DNA of 64,000 nt from Moringa oleifera. Taxonomy: Eukaryota; Streptophyta; Magnoliopsida; Brassicales; Moringaceae. Location of the stretch: contig JAJFZO010000896.1 of NCBI GenBank assembly GCA_021397835.1, positions 3,946,501-4,010,500 on the forward strand, in the 5' to 3' direction. Positions 1 through 12,000 of this stretch are shown in pieces. Position 1 is the stretch's first letter. Each line of letters begins with the position of its first letter. The notes beneath the pieces were generated by a model. That model saw only the letters and a list, made by a program, of their open reading frames with translations. It searched no databases and was not told the origin of the DNA. The position numbers and the translations under genes are program-made.

Positions 1-3000
1 CTAGGATAGCCCAAAGATGGCTAGTAGTTGGCGTTAAGATAGCCCAATGATTGCTATGAGGAAGTCTTTGGTACTGGCAAACACTTGTGCCAGCTTTGGA
101 GGAACCCAATTGACTACCCAGCTACTGCTACGAGGCAATGGTTAATGCAGGCAAACATCGATCCTAGCACTAGAGGAACCGAAGGACTGCCCAGCTATTG
201 ATGCGTGGCACTTGGTGGTGTTGGTAGATGCTAGTGCTAACACTAGGGGAGCCAGACGACAACTTAATGATAGTCGTTGGAATTTGAGAGCCCAATAACT
301 AAAAGTAGGTAGTCATTGATGTTTGCAGACATTCACACTAGGTTGCCATAACAATGGCCCTATGGCAGTTGTAGGTGCAAGTAGATGAGAGAGCAAGCAC
401 TAAAGGAACCTAACGATGGCCTAGCAGTAGTTGTTGGCATTGAGAAAGACGAACGATGGCTATGTGGAAGCCGTAGGTATTGGCGTTGCCTCGCGTCCAC
501 TTTGGAGGAACCCAATGACTACCTAACTACTAATGTAAGGCAGTCTCTAGTGTTGGTTTATGTTAGTGCTAGCATTAGGGGAACAAATGGACTTCCCAAC
601 ATTTGCTGTAGGGAACAACTTTTATCGATAGACATTAATGCTAGTAATAACGGAGCCTTACGACAACCTCACGATAGTTGCTAGCATTAGGAAAGCCAAA
701 TGACTATTGTTGGGTAGTCATTAGCATTGATAGGTGCCATGTTTAGTACTTGGGGAGCTCAGTGGTGATAACCCAATGATAGTTATAGGCACTAGGAAAG
801 CCGTACAATCACTGTTGGGCAGTCGTTTGCACTGGCAAACATCCGCAATAGGTTCCTCTAGTGATGGCCAAGCAAAAATCATTAGCCTCGATAGACGTGA
901 AGGCAAGCACTAAAGGAGTCTAATGACAGCCTAGCAGTAGTGGTTGGCATTAAAAGAGCCAATAACTGCTAAGGGGAAGTCGCTAGTGCTAGTAGATGCT
1001 TGCGTTAGCTTTAAGGAAACTAACGATTGCCCAGGTATGGCTGTAAGATAGTTACTAGTCTTAGTAGACGCTAGCGTTAACACTAGGGGAACCTAAGGAT
1101 TGCCCGGTTATTGTTGTGGCGCAGTTGCTTAAGTCAATAGACGTTAGTACTAGCATCAAAGGAGTCTAGCGATGACCTCCTGACAGTCACTAGTGTTGGG
1201 CCAACGACTATTATTGAGCAGTCATTGAGGATGATAGATGCCAGCACCAGCATTCGAAGAGCATAGTGATAACCCAGCTTTAGGGGAATTGATAATTTCC
1301 CAGCTACTACTGTAGTGCAAGTATTAGTGTTGGCAGACACAGACACTAGCATTAGAGGAACCCACGGACTACCCCACTATTATTTTAGGGTAGTTGCTAG
1401 GGTTGAGAGATGGTAGTTGACTATTGCAGGCATTGAGAGAGCCCAACGATTGCTGTAGGTAGTTGCTAGTGTTAGTAGACACTAGTGCTAGTAGATGCTA
1501 GCCATTGTCATTATCGCAACAATGGCCTAATGGATGTTGCTAATGCTCATAGATGCCAAGGTAAGCATTAGAGGAGCTCAACAGAGGCCTAGTAGCATTT
1601 GTTGGCATTAGAAGAGCCCAATGACTATGGTGGGGAAGTCGCACGTGTTAGTAGATACTCACAAAAACTTTTGGGGAACATAACGACTGTCCAACATTGC
1701 TATCAAGTAGTCACTAAAGTTGGTTGACGTCGACATGAGTATTAGGGGAACTGAGGGATTTTTTAGCAATTACTGTAGGGCAGTTGCTTTTATTGGTAGA
1801 TGCCAATACCAGCAATGGGGAAGCATAGAGATGTTCCCATGCAGTCTCAGAGCCCAACGACTAGTGTTATTAGTGGCCAGTGTCAGCACTAGGGGAGGTC
1901 AACGGCAATGAACCAATGATAGTTACAGGTGTTGGGAAAGCCCTACAACTATTGTTAGGCAATCGCTTGCATTGGCAAACATCTACACTAGGACAGCTCA
2001 GTGACGAGCTAGAGATAGTCATTAGTGTTGGCAGACATTTGCAGTGGGTTCTCTTAGAGATGGCTTGGTAGATGTCAATCAACACCAGCACCTGCATTGA
2101 AAGAGCCTTGGAACTCCCCAACTATTATTGCAAAGCAGTTGCTAGTGTTGGTGGATGCCAATGCTAACACCGAGTGAGCCTAGTGACGTCCCTATGATAG
2201 TTGCTAGCATTACGAGAGCCCAACAATTGTTGCTTGAGAGTGCTAAGCTATTTAAAGCCAGTACAGCATTAGGAGAGCTCAGCGATGACCCACCAGCAAT
2301 CACTGGCACTAGCAGACATTTGCATTGGGTTTCCCCAACGATGACCCAGCGATAGTCCCTATTGTAAGTGGAGGAGTCCAAAGACGATGCAGTAGTAGTT
2401 GGCATAAGGAAGGCACAACGACTACCGAGGAAGTCTTTGGTGCTAACAAACACTGACGCTAACAAAAGGAGAACCTAAGTATTACCTAGCTATCGCTACA
2501 GGACAGTTACTAGTGTTAGTAGATGCTAGGGCCAGTACTAGGGGAATCGAGCAAGGACCTCATGATATTTGTTGGCATTGGGAAAGCCGAATGACTATTA
2601 CTGGGTAGTCACTAGCATTAAGGGAGCTTAGCAATGGCCTTGCGATAATCACTAATGCTGGTAAATATTAGTGGTATTATACTCCAATTGTGGCCTAACG
2701 AAAGTAGCAAGCGCAAGTAGGGGCGTGGATAAGCACAAGAGGGCCTCCACAATGGTGTAGTGAGAGTAGTAAGCGAAAAGAGAGCCCAATGACTGTTATG
2801 GGGTAGTTAATGCTCACGCTTATTTTAGTGAAACCGAATAACTACTTAGCTATAGTAGTGAGGCTTTTGTTAGTGTTTGTAGATAAAATTACCAGCAAGT
2901 GGGGAACCCAGGGACTACCCAGCTATTACTGAGGGGTAGTTGCTAGTGTCAGCAGATTCGTGCACCAATATAGGGGAAGCTTTACGATAACCCATGATAG

Positions 3001-4710
3001 TAACAGGCATTAGGAGAGCCCAATGATTCTTACTAGGTAATTACTGACGCTAGCAGGCATTTGCATTAGTTACTAATGCTAGTAGGCATTTGATGAGAAG
3101 GCAAGCCCTAGTGGAGCCCAACCATGACCTAACAGCAATTATTGGCATTAAGAAAGCCCAATGATCGCTACAGGGAAAATATTGGTGCTCGCAAATGCTC
3201 GTGCCAACTTTGGGGGAACCCAATGACTAACTAGTTATTTTTGCAGCATTGTTGCTAGTGTTGTCAAACACTAATGCGAGCACTGATGGAGCGCAATAAC
3301 CCAGTGATAGTTGCTAACAACTACTGCTACGCAATCATTAATGCTAATTGTCTAACAACTACTACCACGCAATCATTAATGTTAATTATGGCAACATGAA
3401 CAATAGAGCAACCTAACAATGACCCAGCGATAGTCCTTGGCACTAGCAGACATCAGCACTGGGTTCGCCTAGTGATGGCCCAATGGTTGTCGCTTGCGTA
3501 GGTAGACAAGATGGCAAAGCACAGCTGGGGTCGAACGACGGCCTAGCAGCAGCAGTAGGCATTAGGAAAGCCTAATGTATTGTTGCAAGGCTGTTATTGC
3601 TGCTTAAAGATGGTTGTGTTAGCACTAGGAGGAATGCTAAGATTGCTCAATTATTGTTACATGGCAGTTGCTAGTGTTGGTAAACACTAGTGTTAGCTCA
3701 AAAGGAGACCAGTGATGATCCAATGATAATGGCTGGCATTAGAAGAGCCTAATTAATGCTATCTAGCAGTTGTTGATGCTAGTAAGTGCCAGCCACTATC
3801 ATTACTGCAGCGATGGCCCAACAACTATCACTAATGCTAGTAAAAGCGAGTGTAAGCATTAAAGGAGCCCAATAGTGGCCTAACAATAGTTGTTAGGTAG
3901 ATCCCACTGACTATAGTGGGGAAGTCACAAGTGTTGGCAGATGCTTACGCCAGCTTTTGAGGAACTTAACCACTGCTCAGCTACTGTTACTAGGCAATCG
4001 CTAGTGTTGGCTGACGTTGACGCGTGTATTAAAGGAATTGAAGGACTTCCCACGAATTACTGTGAAACAGTTACTCTTGTCGGTAGATGCCAATGCCAGC
4101 AATAAGGGAGCCTAGTGGTGAACCCATTACAGTTGCTCATGTTAGGAGAGCCCAACGAAAGCTGTTGGTAGGGGCCGATGTCAGCACTGGGGGAGCTCAA
4201 TAGTGATGACCCAATGATACATACAAGCATTGAGAAAGCCCTATAATTGTTAGGCAATCACTTACGCTGGCAAACATTTGCACAAGGATCACTGTAAAGA
4301 GAACCTAAGAGTTGCCTAGCTATCATTGCATGGCATTTACTAGTGTTAGTAGACTCTAGTGCCAGCACTAAAGGAATGCAATGATGACTTCATGATAGTC
4401 ATTGGCATTGGGAGAGCTGAATGACTACTGCTAGGCAGTGACTAGTGCTAGGGGAGCTTAACGATGGCCCAACGATAATCACAAGCACTGGTAGATATTG
4501 GTGTTGCGTTCCTCTAGTTGTGGTAAGCACTAGAAGATCTCAACGACTACTACGAGGCAGTCTCTCATGCTTGCAAACACTCATGCTAACTTGAGGGGAA
4601 CCTAACGACTACATAGCTACAGTAATAAGGCACTTGTTTCTGTTGGTAGATGAAATTTCTAATACATGGAGAACCCAAGAATTGTCCAGCTATTGCTCGG
4701 GGGTAATTGC
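1..4710. repeat. Third, partial copy of the superrepeat A segment
   Basis: Module order matches 50,930-56,110 and the segment from about 12,300 to 17,230. Shared anchors are GGTTTATGTTAGTGC at about 560, the GAGGATGATAGATGCCAGCA module at about 1,225, the TATTTAAAGCCAGTAC module at about 2,250, and the TAGTAAGCG module at about 2,780. After about 4,710 it departs from both partners, so a recombination or large deletion point lies there. The left end is cut by the window edge. Confidence 0.75.
3314..3389. repeat. 38-bp tandem duplication
   Basis: CTAACAACTACTGCTACGCA at 3,314 recurs at 3,352 with one or two changes, including the following ATCATTAATG stretch. It does not align with the usual module boundary, so it is an independent slippage-type event. 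The related positions near 15,330 and 54,350 carry a single copy. Confidence 0.8.
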
Positions 4711-6884
4711 TGGTTAATGCTCACGCTAGCTTTGAGGGAATCCTATGATTGCCCAACTAGTTCTATTGTGCAATTATTAACATGAGAGGCACGTCAGATG
4801 ACCTTATAGTAGTCACTGGCATTAGCAGAGCCCAACGACTACTACAGGTTAGTCATTAATGTTAGTAGATGTCAACGCTAGTACTTACAAAGATTAGTAA
4901 TGACCCAGATGTCTATGTTGGGTACCCTGGCGATACCCTAACGAAAGTCGCTAGGACAAGTAGAAGTGAGGGCAAGCACTAAAGGAGATTAATGATGGCC
5001 TAGTGGTAATGGTTAGCGCTGAGAAAGCCCAATGACTATTGCGAGGTAATCGCTAGTGCTTGCAGATGCTCGTGCCAACTTTGGGGTAACCCAGTGATTA
5101 CCTAGCTACTAGTAAGGCAATAGCTGGAGTTGCCAGATGCCGATGCTAGCACTAGTACAACCCAAAGACAACCTAACTGTTGTTGTGGGATAATTGATGG
5201 TATTAATAGACACTAGCACTAGCACTAGATGAGCTTAATGACGACCTTATGATGGTCACACGCATTGAAAAAGGCCAATGACTGTAGCTAGGTAGTTGTT
5301 GAGTAGGTAAATGCTGACGCCAATACTAAGGGATCTCAACGATGACCTTACCAATTGTTGTTGGCGGTGGTTGACATCGATGATAAGTTCCCAAAGCGAT
5401 GGCCCAGCCGTAGTCGTTCGCACAAGCAGATGCAATGATAACCTCTAATGGAGCCTAACAATGGCCTAAAAGTAGTTGTTGGCATTAGAAGAGCCGAACA
5501 ATGACTACACGAATTTGTTGCATTGGCTGACACTCGTACCAACTTTGGGGGAACCTAATAACTAACTCGCTACTAGTGTGGGATAATGGTTAGTGCTGGC
5601 GGATGTCAGCTCAGCACTAAGGGAACCTAAGGACTACTTCGCTATTACTATGTGGAAGTTGGAGGTGTTGGTAGATCGAGGGAGCCAAGTGATAACCCAT
5701 TGATAGTCACTTGTGCTCACGAAGCCCAAACATTACTACAAGGTATTGTTGACGTTGTTAGACATTGGCATTAGCTTGCCTTAGCGATGACCCTATACTA
5801 GTCATAAGTGCAAGTATATGAGAGAATAAGAACTAGAGTAGCCCACTGATGGCCTAATAGTAGTGATTGAGGTTAAGAGAGCCCAACAACTATTGTGAGG
5901 AAGTCATTGATGCAGACTAATATTCTTGTCACTTTTGAAGGAACCTAATGACTTCTTTGAGGCAGTTGTTGGTATTATCAGATGCTAGCACGATCACTAG
6001 GGGAGCCTAGGGACTGCCTAACTATTACTGTGGGGCAATTAGAGGAGTTGGTAGACGCTAGTGATTACATTAGAGGCATCATTAATCGCTGGTGCTAGGA
6101 AAGCCTAATGACTGATCTAAGGCAGTCGCTAACGTTGGTAGATGCTAGCAGCAACATTGAGGGAACTCAACAACAACCCAACCTTCGGGGAATCATCAAC
6201 TTCTCAGCTACTGCTGCAGTGCAGTTATTGGTGTTGGTAGATATTGACACTAACACTAGGGGAACCCAAGGACTGCCTTATTATTCATACGGGGTAGTTA
6301 ACAGTGTCGATTGACGCTAATACTAGTAATGAGGCAACCCAACGATGACCCAATGATAGTCGTAAGTGTTAAGAGAGGCCTATAACAATTGTTGGGCAGT
6401 TATTGATGCATGTAGACGTTTACAGTTGGTTGCCCCAACGATGGTCCAATGGTAGTCGCAAGCGCAAGAAGGTGCAGGGGCAACCATTAGAGCAGCCCAA
6501 CAACTGCCTAACAATAGTAGGTGGCATTGGGAAAGCCCAACGACTAATTCTAACACTAAAGGAAATTAAGAACAACCCAAATATTATTGCGGGGTAGTTG
6601 TTGGTGTTAGTAGACACTGGTGTTAGAACGGGGGGAGCCCAACAATTGTAGCTGGGCGGTCATTGACGCTGGTAGATACTAGTGCCAGCACTAAAGGATC
6701 TCACTAATAAGCCAGTGGCAGTCGTTGTTGCTGGCCGACATCTATACTAGGTTCCCCGAGCAATGGCCCAGCAATAGTCGCTCGCATAGATGAACGTAAC
6801 AAGAACCACTAATGGAGCCCAACGACTGCACTGTAGTAGTAATTAGCATTGGGAGAACCGAATGATGATTATATGGGATTCACT

Positions 6885-6930
6885 GGGCTGGCTAACACAT
6901 GGGCTGGCTGATACTTGGGCTAGCTTTGGG
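6885..6930. repeat. 16-bp short tandem repeat
   Basis: GGGCTGGCTAACACAT (6,885-6,900) is followed by GGGCTGGCTGATACTT (6,901-6,916) and then GGGCTAGCTTTGGG. This is a local expansion of the TGCTGGCAGACGCTCG part of an A module. Confidence 0.8.
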
Positions 6931-7749
6931 AGGCCCAATGACAACTCAGCTATTTTTGCGCTGCAATTGCTGATGTTGGTAAATGCTAATGTTAGCACTG
7001 ATGGGGCTTAACAACGACCTCGCGACAATCACTAATGCAGATAGACGCGAGGGTAACTGTAGGAAAAGTCGAATGATGGCCTAACAGTAGTAGTAGGCAC
7101 TATGAAAGCCCAACGACTTTTACGAGGACATCACTGATGCTAGCACACACTTGCGTCAGCTTTAGGGGAAGCTAGTGTTTCGCTAGCTATTATTGTGTAG
7201 TAGTTATAAGTGTTAGTAAACAATGGTGCCAGCATTAAGGGAATTGAAAGACTTTCCAGCTATTATTACGAGGAAATTACTAGTGTGAGTATACGTTAGT
7301 ACTAGCATTGGAGGATCCCAGCGACGACCCGATGACAGTTGTTAAAAGAGCCTAGTGACAATAACTGGGTAGTCATTGATGTTGGTAAATGTCAGTGCTA
7401 ACACAATGGGAGCTTAGAGACAACCCAACGATTATCATTAAAGCTACCAAACATCTACGCTGGGTTGCCCCAATGATGGCCCAATGACTAGCGCAAGTAT
7501 ACATAAGAGTAAGCATTAGAAGCCTAACGACTAGCTAGCAATAGTTTTTGGTGTCAGGAAGGCCTAACAACTGCTGTAAGAAAGCCGTTGGTGGTGGCAG
7601 ATGCTCATGCTTGCTTTGAAGAGCCTAACAATGATCGTACTATTACTACAAGGTAGTTGTTGGTGTTAGCAAATGCCAACGCCAACTCCAGGTGAACCAA
7701 AATACTTCCTTGCTATTACTGCTAGCAGTGGTTGGCATTGGCAGAGCCT

Positions 7750-7785
7750 AATGATTGGCATTTCGGCTATGGCTAAGTTAGCACT
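7750..7785. other. A-to-B junction, separate breakpoint
   Basis: A module text (GAGCCTAATGATTGGCATT) passes into B at GGCTATGGCTAAGTTAGCAC, a diverged form of the GGCTTGGCTGGCGCAC part of the B monomer. The phase differs from the 18,587 and 57,567 entries, so this is an independent or secondarily rearranged boundary. Position is good to about 10 bp. Confidence 0.65.
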
Positions 7786-9039
7786 CCTACTACGATTGCA
7801 TGTTGGGCATTTCGTCTATACCATGCTTGTTAGGGGTAACCGTGGCTTACCTTTTGAGCCCATGGTCCATCCAATGCGACTTTTTTTACATGCTCACTGG
7901 ACAGCTTATTGAGCGATAGTGACAAGGGTCTGGCATACATGGGGGTGCCTATGGCCTGGCTGGTGTTCTCATTGCAACCACATGTTTGACGTTCTGCCCT
8001 TACTGTGCCTCATAGGGAAACCATAGCTTTCCTCCTATGCCCATGGTCTATGAGACATGGCACCCTTGGTATGCTCACTACGTAATCTATTGAGAGACAA
8101 TGTTGAGGGTCTAGCACGCGTATGGTGCCCATGGCTTGGCTGGCGCACCTACTGCAGTCACCTGATAGGCCTTCCACACTTGGTAGGCCTGTTGATGGTG
8201 GTCATGGCTCCCTTAGTGTAGTTGCTAGGTAGTCTATCTAATGACAGCGATGAGGGTCTGGCTCGTGTAGGGCTCCCATGGCTTGACTGGTATGCCTATA
8301 CCGATCACACGTTGGGCCTTTTGCCTATATCATACCTTTTAAAGGGTAGTTATGGCTTGCCTTTTATGCCAATGTTACTTGAATTGTGGCTTCTTCAGCA
8401 CATTCGCTTGGCAGTCTATCGAAGGATGATAATGAGGGTACGGCTCATGAGGAGTGCCCATGGCTTGGTTGGCGCACTTGTTTTGGTAGCACGCTGGGCC
8501 TTTTACCCATGCTAAGCATGTTTCAGGTACCTGTGGCTTGCCTTCCAAACCCATGGTCCATGGAGAATGGCTCCCTTGACACGCTTGCTAGGCAATCTAT
8601 GAGGGGATGACGTCAAGGGTCTTACTCATATGGGGTGCCCAAGGGCTAGTTGATGGGCCTACTGTGAGCAACCTTGACTTGCCATCCGATCCCATAATAT
8701 CTGTACCATGGCTTCTTTAGCATGCTCGTTAGGTAGTCTATTGAGGGACAATGATAAGGTGTAAGTGCACAAATATCGATATATTGTTGTGCCTTTTTCT
8801 CATGCCATGCAAAGTAGGGGCGGCCTTGGCTTACCTCTCATGTCCATGGTCCGTGAAACGCGGCTCCTAAGCATGCACGTTGGGTAGTTAATCGAGGGAA
8901 AACAACGAGTTTCTAACTCACATGGTGCTCCTATGGTTTGGTAGGAGCACCAGTTATGATCGTACACTCGCCCTTTCACCCATGTCGTGCCTGTTGAGGG
9001 TTATCGTGGGTTACATCCCGTGCTCATGATATGTGCTGA
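7765..9039. repeat. Satellite B block I (~181-bp monomer, short block)
   Basis: About seven monomers of the B family, recognised by GGCTTGCCTCTCATGCCCA, CATGGTCCATGCGACGTGG, TCTATCGAGGGACAACGATG and GCTGGGCCTTCCACCCATG in fixed order. Successive GGCTTGCC motifs at about 8,353 and 8,536 are ~182 bp apart. This is the shortest of the four B blocks (1.3 kb against 4.2-5.3 kb). Its part from about 8,600 to 8,850 matches the B monomers at 21,185-21,500, including an aberrant segment before TTTTTCTCATGCC. That suggests a longer block that lost monomers. Open frames of 74-97 codons are an effect of repetition. Confidence 0.9.
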
Positions 9040-9055
9040 GCAAGCACTAGAGAAG
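9022..9055. other. B-to-A junction, separate breakpoint
   Basis: B text (CATCCCGTGCTCATGATATG) runs into A at GAGCAAGCACTAGAGAAG. The breakpoint differs in both families from the three later B-to-A exits. It falls inside the B monomer just after the CATGGTCC-like box and at the GCAAGCAC box of A. Confidence 0.7.
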
Positions 9056-12000
9056 ATCAATGATGGCATAGTAGGAATGGTAAGCACAGAGAGAACCCAG
9101 CTACTACTGCGGGGCAATCGTTAGTGCTAGTAGACACTAGTGCCAGCTTTGGGGAAACCCAATAACATCCGAGCCATAGCAACGAAGCAGTTGGTCGTGT
9201 TAGCAGACGTAGTTGCTCACACGTGGGGAACCCAAGGATTGCCTAGCTATTACTACAAGGTTGTAGCTGGTGTTAGTAGATGGTTGTGCTAGTAAGGGCA
9301 AAGCCTTATGATGATCCCATGACAGTCGTTCACATTGAAGGAGCCCAATGAGCTCAGTGGGCTAGAGCCAGCACTAAGTGAGCTCAGTGGCAGTCGCAAG
9401 CGTAGGTAAACTGGAGGCAAAAGTACTAAAGGAGTCCAAAAATGGTCAAGTAGGAATAATTAGCATTAGAAAAGCCCAATGACGACTACGAAGAAGTTGC
9501 TAGTGTTGACAGATGCTCATGCCACCTTTTGGTGTTCCTTACGACTGCCCAGCTACTACTGCGAGGCAATTTTTGGTATTGGTAGACATCAACACTAGCA
9601 CTAAGAGAACGTGAGTACTACCTTGCAATTATTATGAGGCAGTTAGTGGTAGTTGTAGGCACTCATGCTAGCACTAGGGGAGCCCTGAGACAACCCCATG
9701 ACTGTCGTTAGCATTGGGAGAATAGTCGCTGCCACTAGTAGAGGCTAGAGCCTGTACTAAGGGAGCTTAGCGATGATCTAGCGACAGTCACCAATGTTGG
9801 TTGACATCTGCATTGGGTTGCCCTTATGATGGCCCAATGGTAGTCGCTGGCGCAAGAAGTTAAGTGGGCAAGAACTAAGAACTTCAACAATAGCCTAATA
9901 GCATTGGTTAGCACTGGGAGAGCCCAATGACTGGTGTGGGGAAGTTGGTGGTACAGGCAAATGCTAGCGCTAACTTTAGGGGAACCTAACGACCTAGCTA
10001 CTTTTGTAGTATAGTTATTGGTGTTAGTAAATGCTAGTGCCAACACTAGCGGAGCCTAACGATGACCCTATGGTAGTCACCGGCATTGGGCGAGCCCAAC
10101 AAATGTTGTTAGGCAGTCACTGACGCTGGTAGATGCCACTATTAGCATAAAAGGGAGCTGAGAGATGATTAACCAATAGTTGTTAATGCTGCCAAACATT
10201 AGTGTTGGGTTCCACCAATGATGGTCCAATGACAGGCAAGCACTAAAAAAGCCCAATGATGACTTAGCAGTAGTAATAGGCATTAATATAACCCAACAAC
10301 TTCTGTGGGAAAGTCATCAGTGCTGGTAGATGTCTACACCAGCTTTTAAGGAACCTCATAACAGCCCAACAACTGCTATAACATAGTTTCTCATATTGGC
10401 TGATGCGAGCACTGGCACTAAGGGAACCTTAGGACTGTGCAGCTATTGTTGTGAGGTAGTTACAGGTTTTGATAGATGCTAGTGTTAGTATAGAAGAACC
10501 CAAGCGACCTAATGACAATCGCTATCATTGAGGAGCCTAACAATTGCTACTCGCAGGCATAGGTAAATAAGAAGGTAAGCTCTAGAGAAGCCCAACCATA
10601 GCCTTATAGTAATGGTTGGCATTAGAGAGCCCGACAATTGCTATGAAGAAGTCGCTAATGCTGGAAAATGTTCACGTTAGCTTTGAAGGAACCTAATGAT
10701 TGCTTAACTATGACTGCTGGGCTGTTACTGCTATGTGCAAACGTTAGCACAAGCACTAGGGGAATCTAGGGACTATCGAGCTATTATTATTAGGCAACTA
10801 TGAAAGTTGATAAACACTAGTGCTAGCATTAAGGGAGTCCATTGATGACCTAATGATAGTTGCTGGGGTTGGGAGAGCCTAACTATTATTGCTGGGCAGT
10901 CACTGATATTGGTTGATGCTAGTGCCAATATTAAGGGAGCTCAATGACAACCCTGTTTTAAGGGAATCATCAACTTGTTAGCTACTATTACAGTGCACAT
11001 TTCAGTGTTGGTAGACATTGGTGCCAGTATTAACAGAACCTAGGGACTACTTCATTATTGCTGCAGGTAATTACTGGTGTTAATACACATTAGTGTTTGC
11101 ATCAGGTAGCCAAGCGACAACCTAATGATGATCGAAGGCGTTAGGCGAGCCCTACGACTGTTGTTAGGCAGTTACTGATGCTGGCAGACAGCTACACTAG
11201 TTTGCCCTTAGCGATGGCTCAACGGTAGTCGCTAGCACACGAAGATGGAAAGGTAAGCACTAGAGGAGTCCAATGACAGCCCAGAAATAGTAGTTGGCAT
11301 TGGGAAAGCCAAATGACTACTGTAGAGAAGTCACTTGTGTTAGTAATTGCTCACGCTAACTTTGGGGGATCCTAATGACTACCTGGTTACTTATGTGGCA
11401 TAGTTGTCGGTGTCAGTAGATGCTAGTACTGGCATTAAGGGAGCCTAACATTGAGCCTATGGTGGTCATTGGCATTAAGAGAGCCCAATGACTACTATTG
11501 GGTAGTTGTTGACTTTGGTAGGTGCAAGTGCCAACACTAGGGGAGTTTAAAGACAACCTCACGACAGTCATTGGCACTGGTAGATATCTGTGCTGAGTGC
11601 CCAAGTGATGGCCCAACGGTAGTCATTCGAAGCTAAATACAAGGGCAAGCATTAGAGGAGCTCAACAATGGCCTAGCAACAATGGTCAGAGCTAGGAAAG
11701 CCCAACGATTAGTACGAGAAAGTCGTTGGTATTAGCAAACGCTCATGCCAACTTTGGGGGAACCCAATGATTGCCTAGCTACTACCTTATGATAGTTACT
11801 AGTGTTTGTAAATGCTAGTGCCTACACTAAGGCAACCCTCCTAGAGACAATGGGTGGTGTAGGTAGGCATGACTGTAAGCACTAAAGGAGCCCAATGATA
11901 CCTAGCAACAATTGTTGGCATTGGGAGAGCCTAATGATGACTACAGGGGATTTAGTGGTGCTGGCACACACTTGTACTAGCTTTGAGGGAAACCAACAAC

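Larger units (their letters stand above)
1..7764. repeat. Satellite A block I (modular composite satellite)
   Basis: Head-to-tail degenerate modules, each opening with a variant of CCCAACGAC or CCTAATGAC and closing with a variant of ACTAGGGGAG. Recurrent phrases are GTTGGTAGATGCTAGTGC, GGCATTGGGAGAGCCC and GGGCAAGCACTAGAGGAG. Positions 1 to about 4,710 follow the same module order as about 12.3-17.2 kb and 50.9-56.1 kb, with anchors at 385, 1,220, 2,250, 2,690 and 4,524. Compared with the second copy it lacks about one monomer (~460 bp) near 4,280 and about 35 bp just before 4,520. From about 4,710 to 7,764 I could not assign it to one partner copy. No gene is visible; open frames here are short and lie within repeats. 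Confidence 0.9.
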
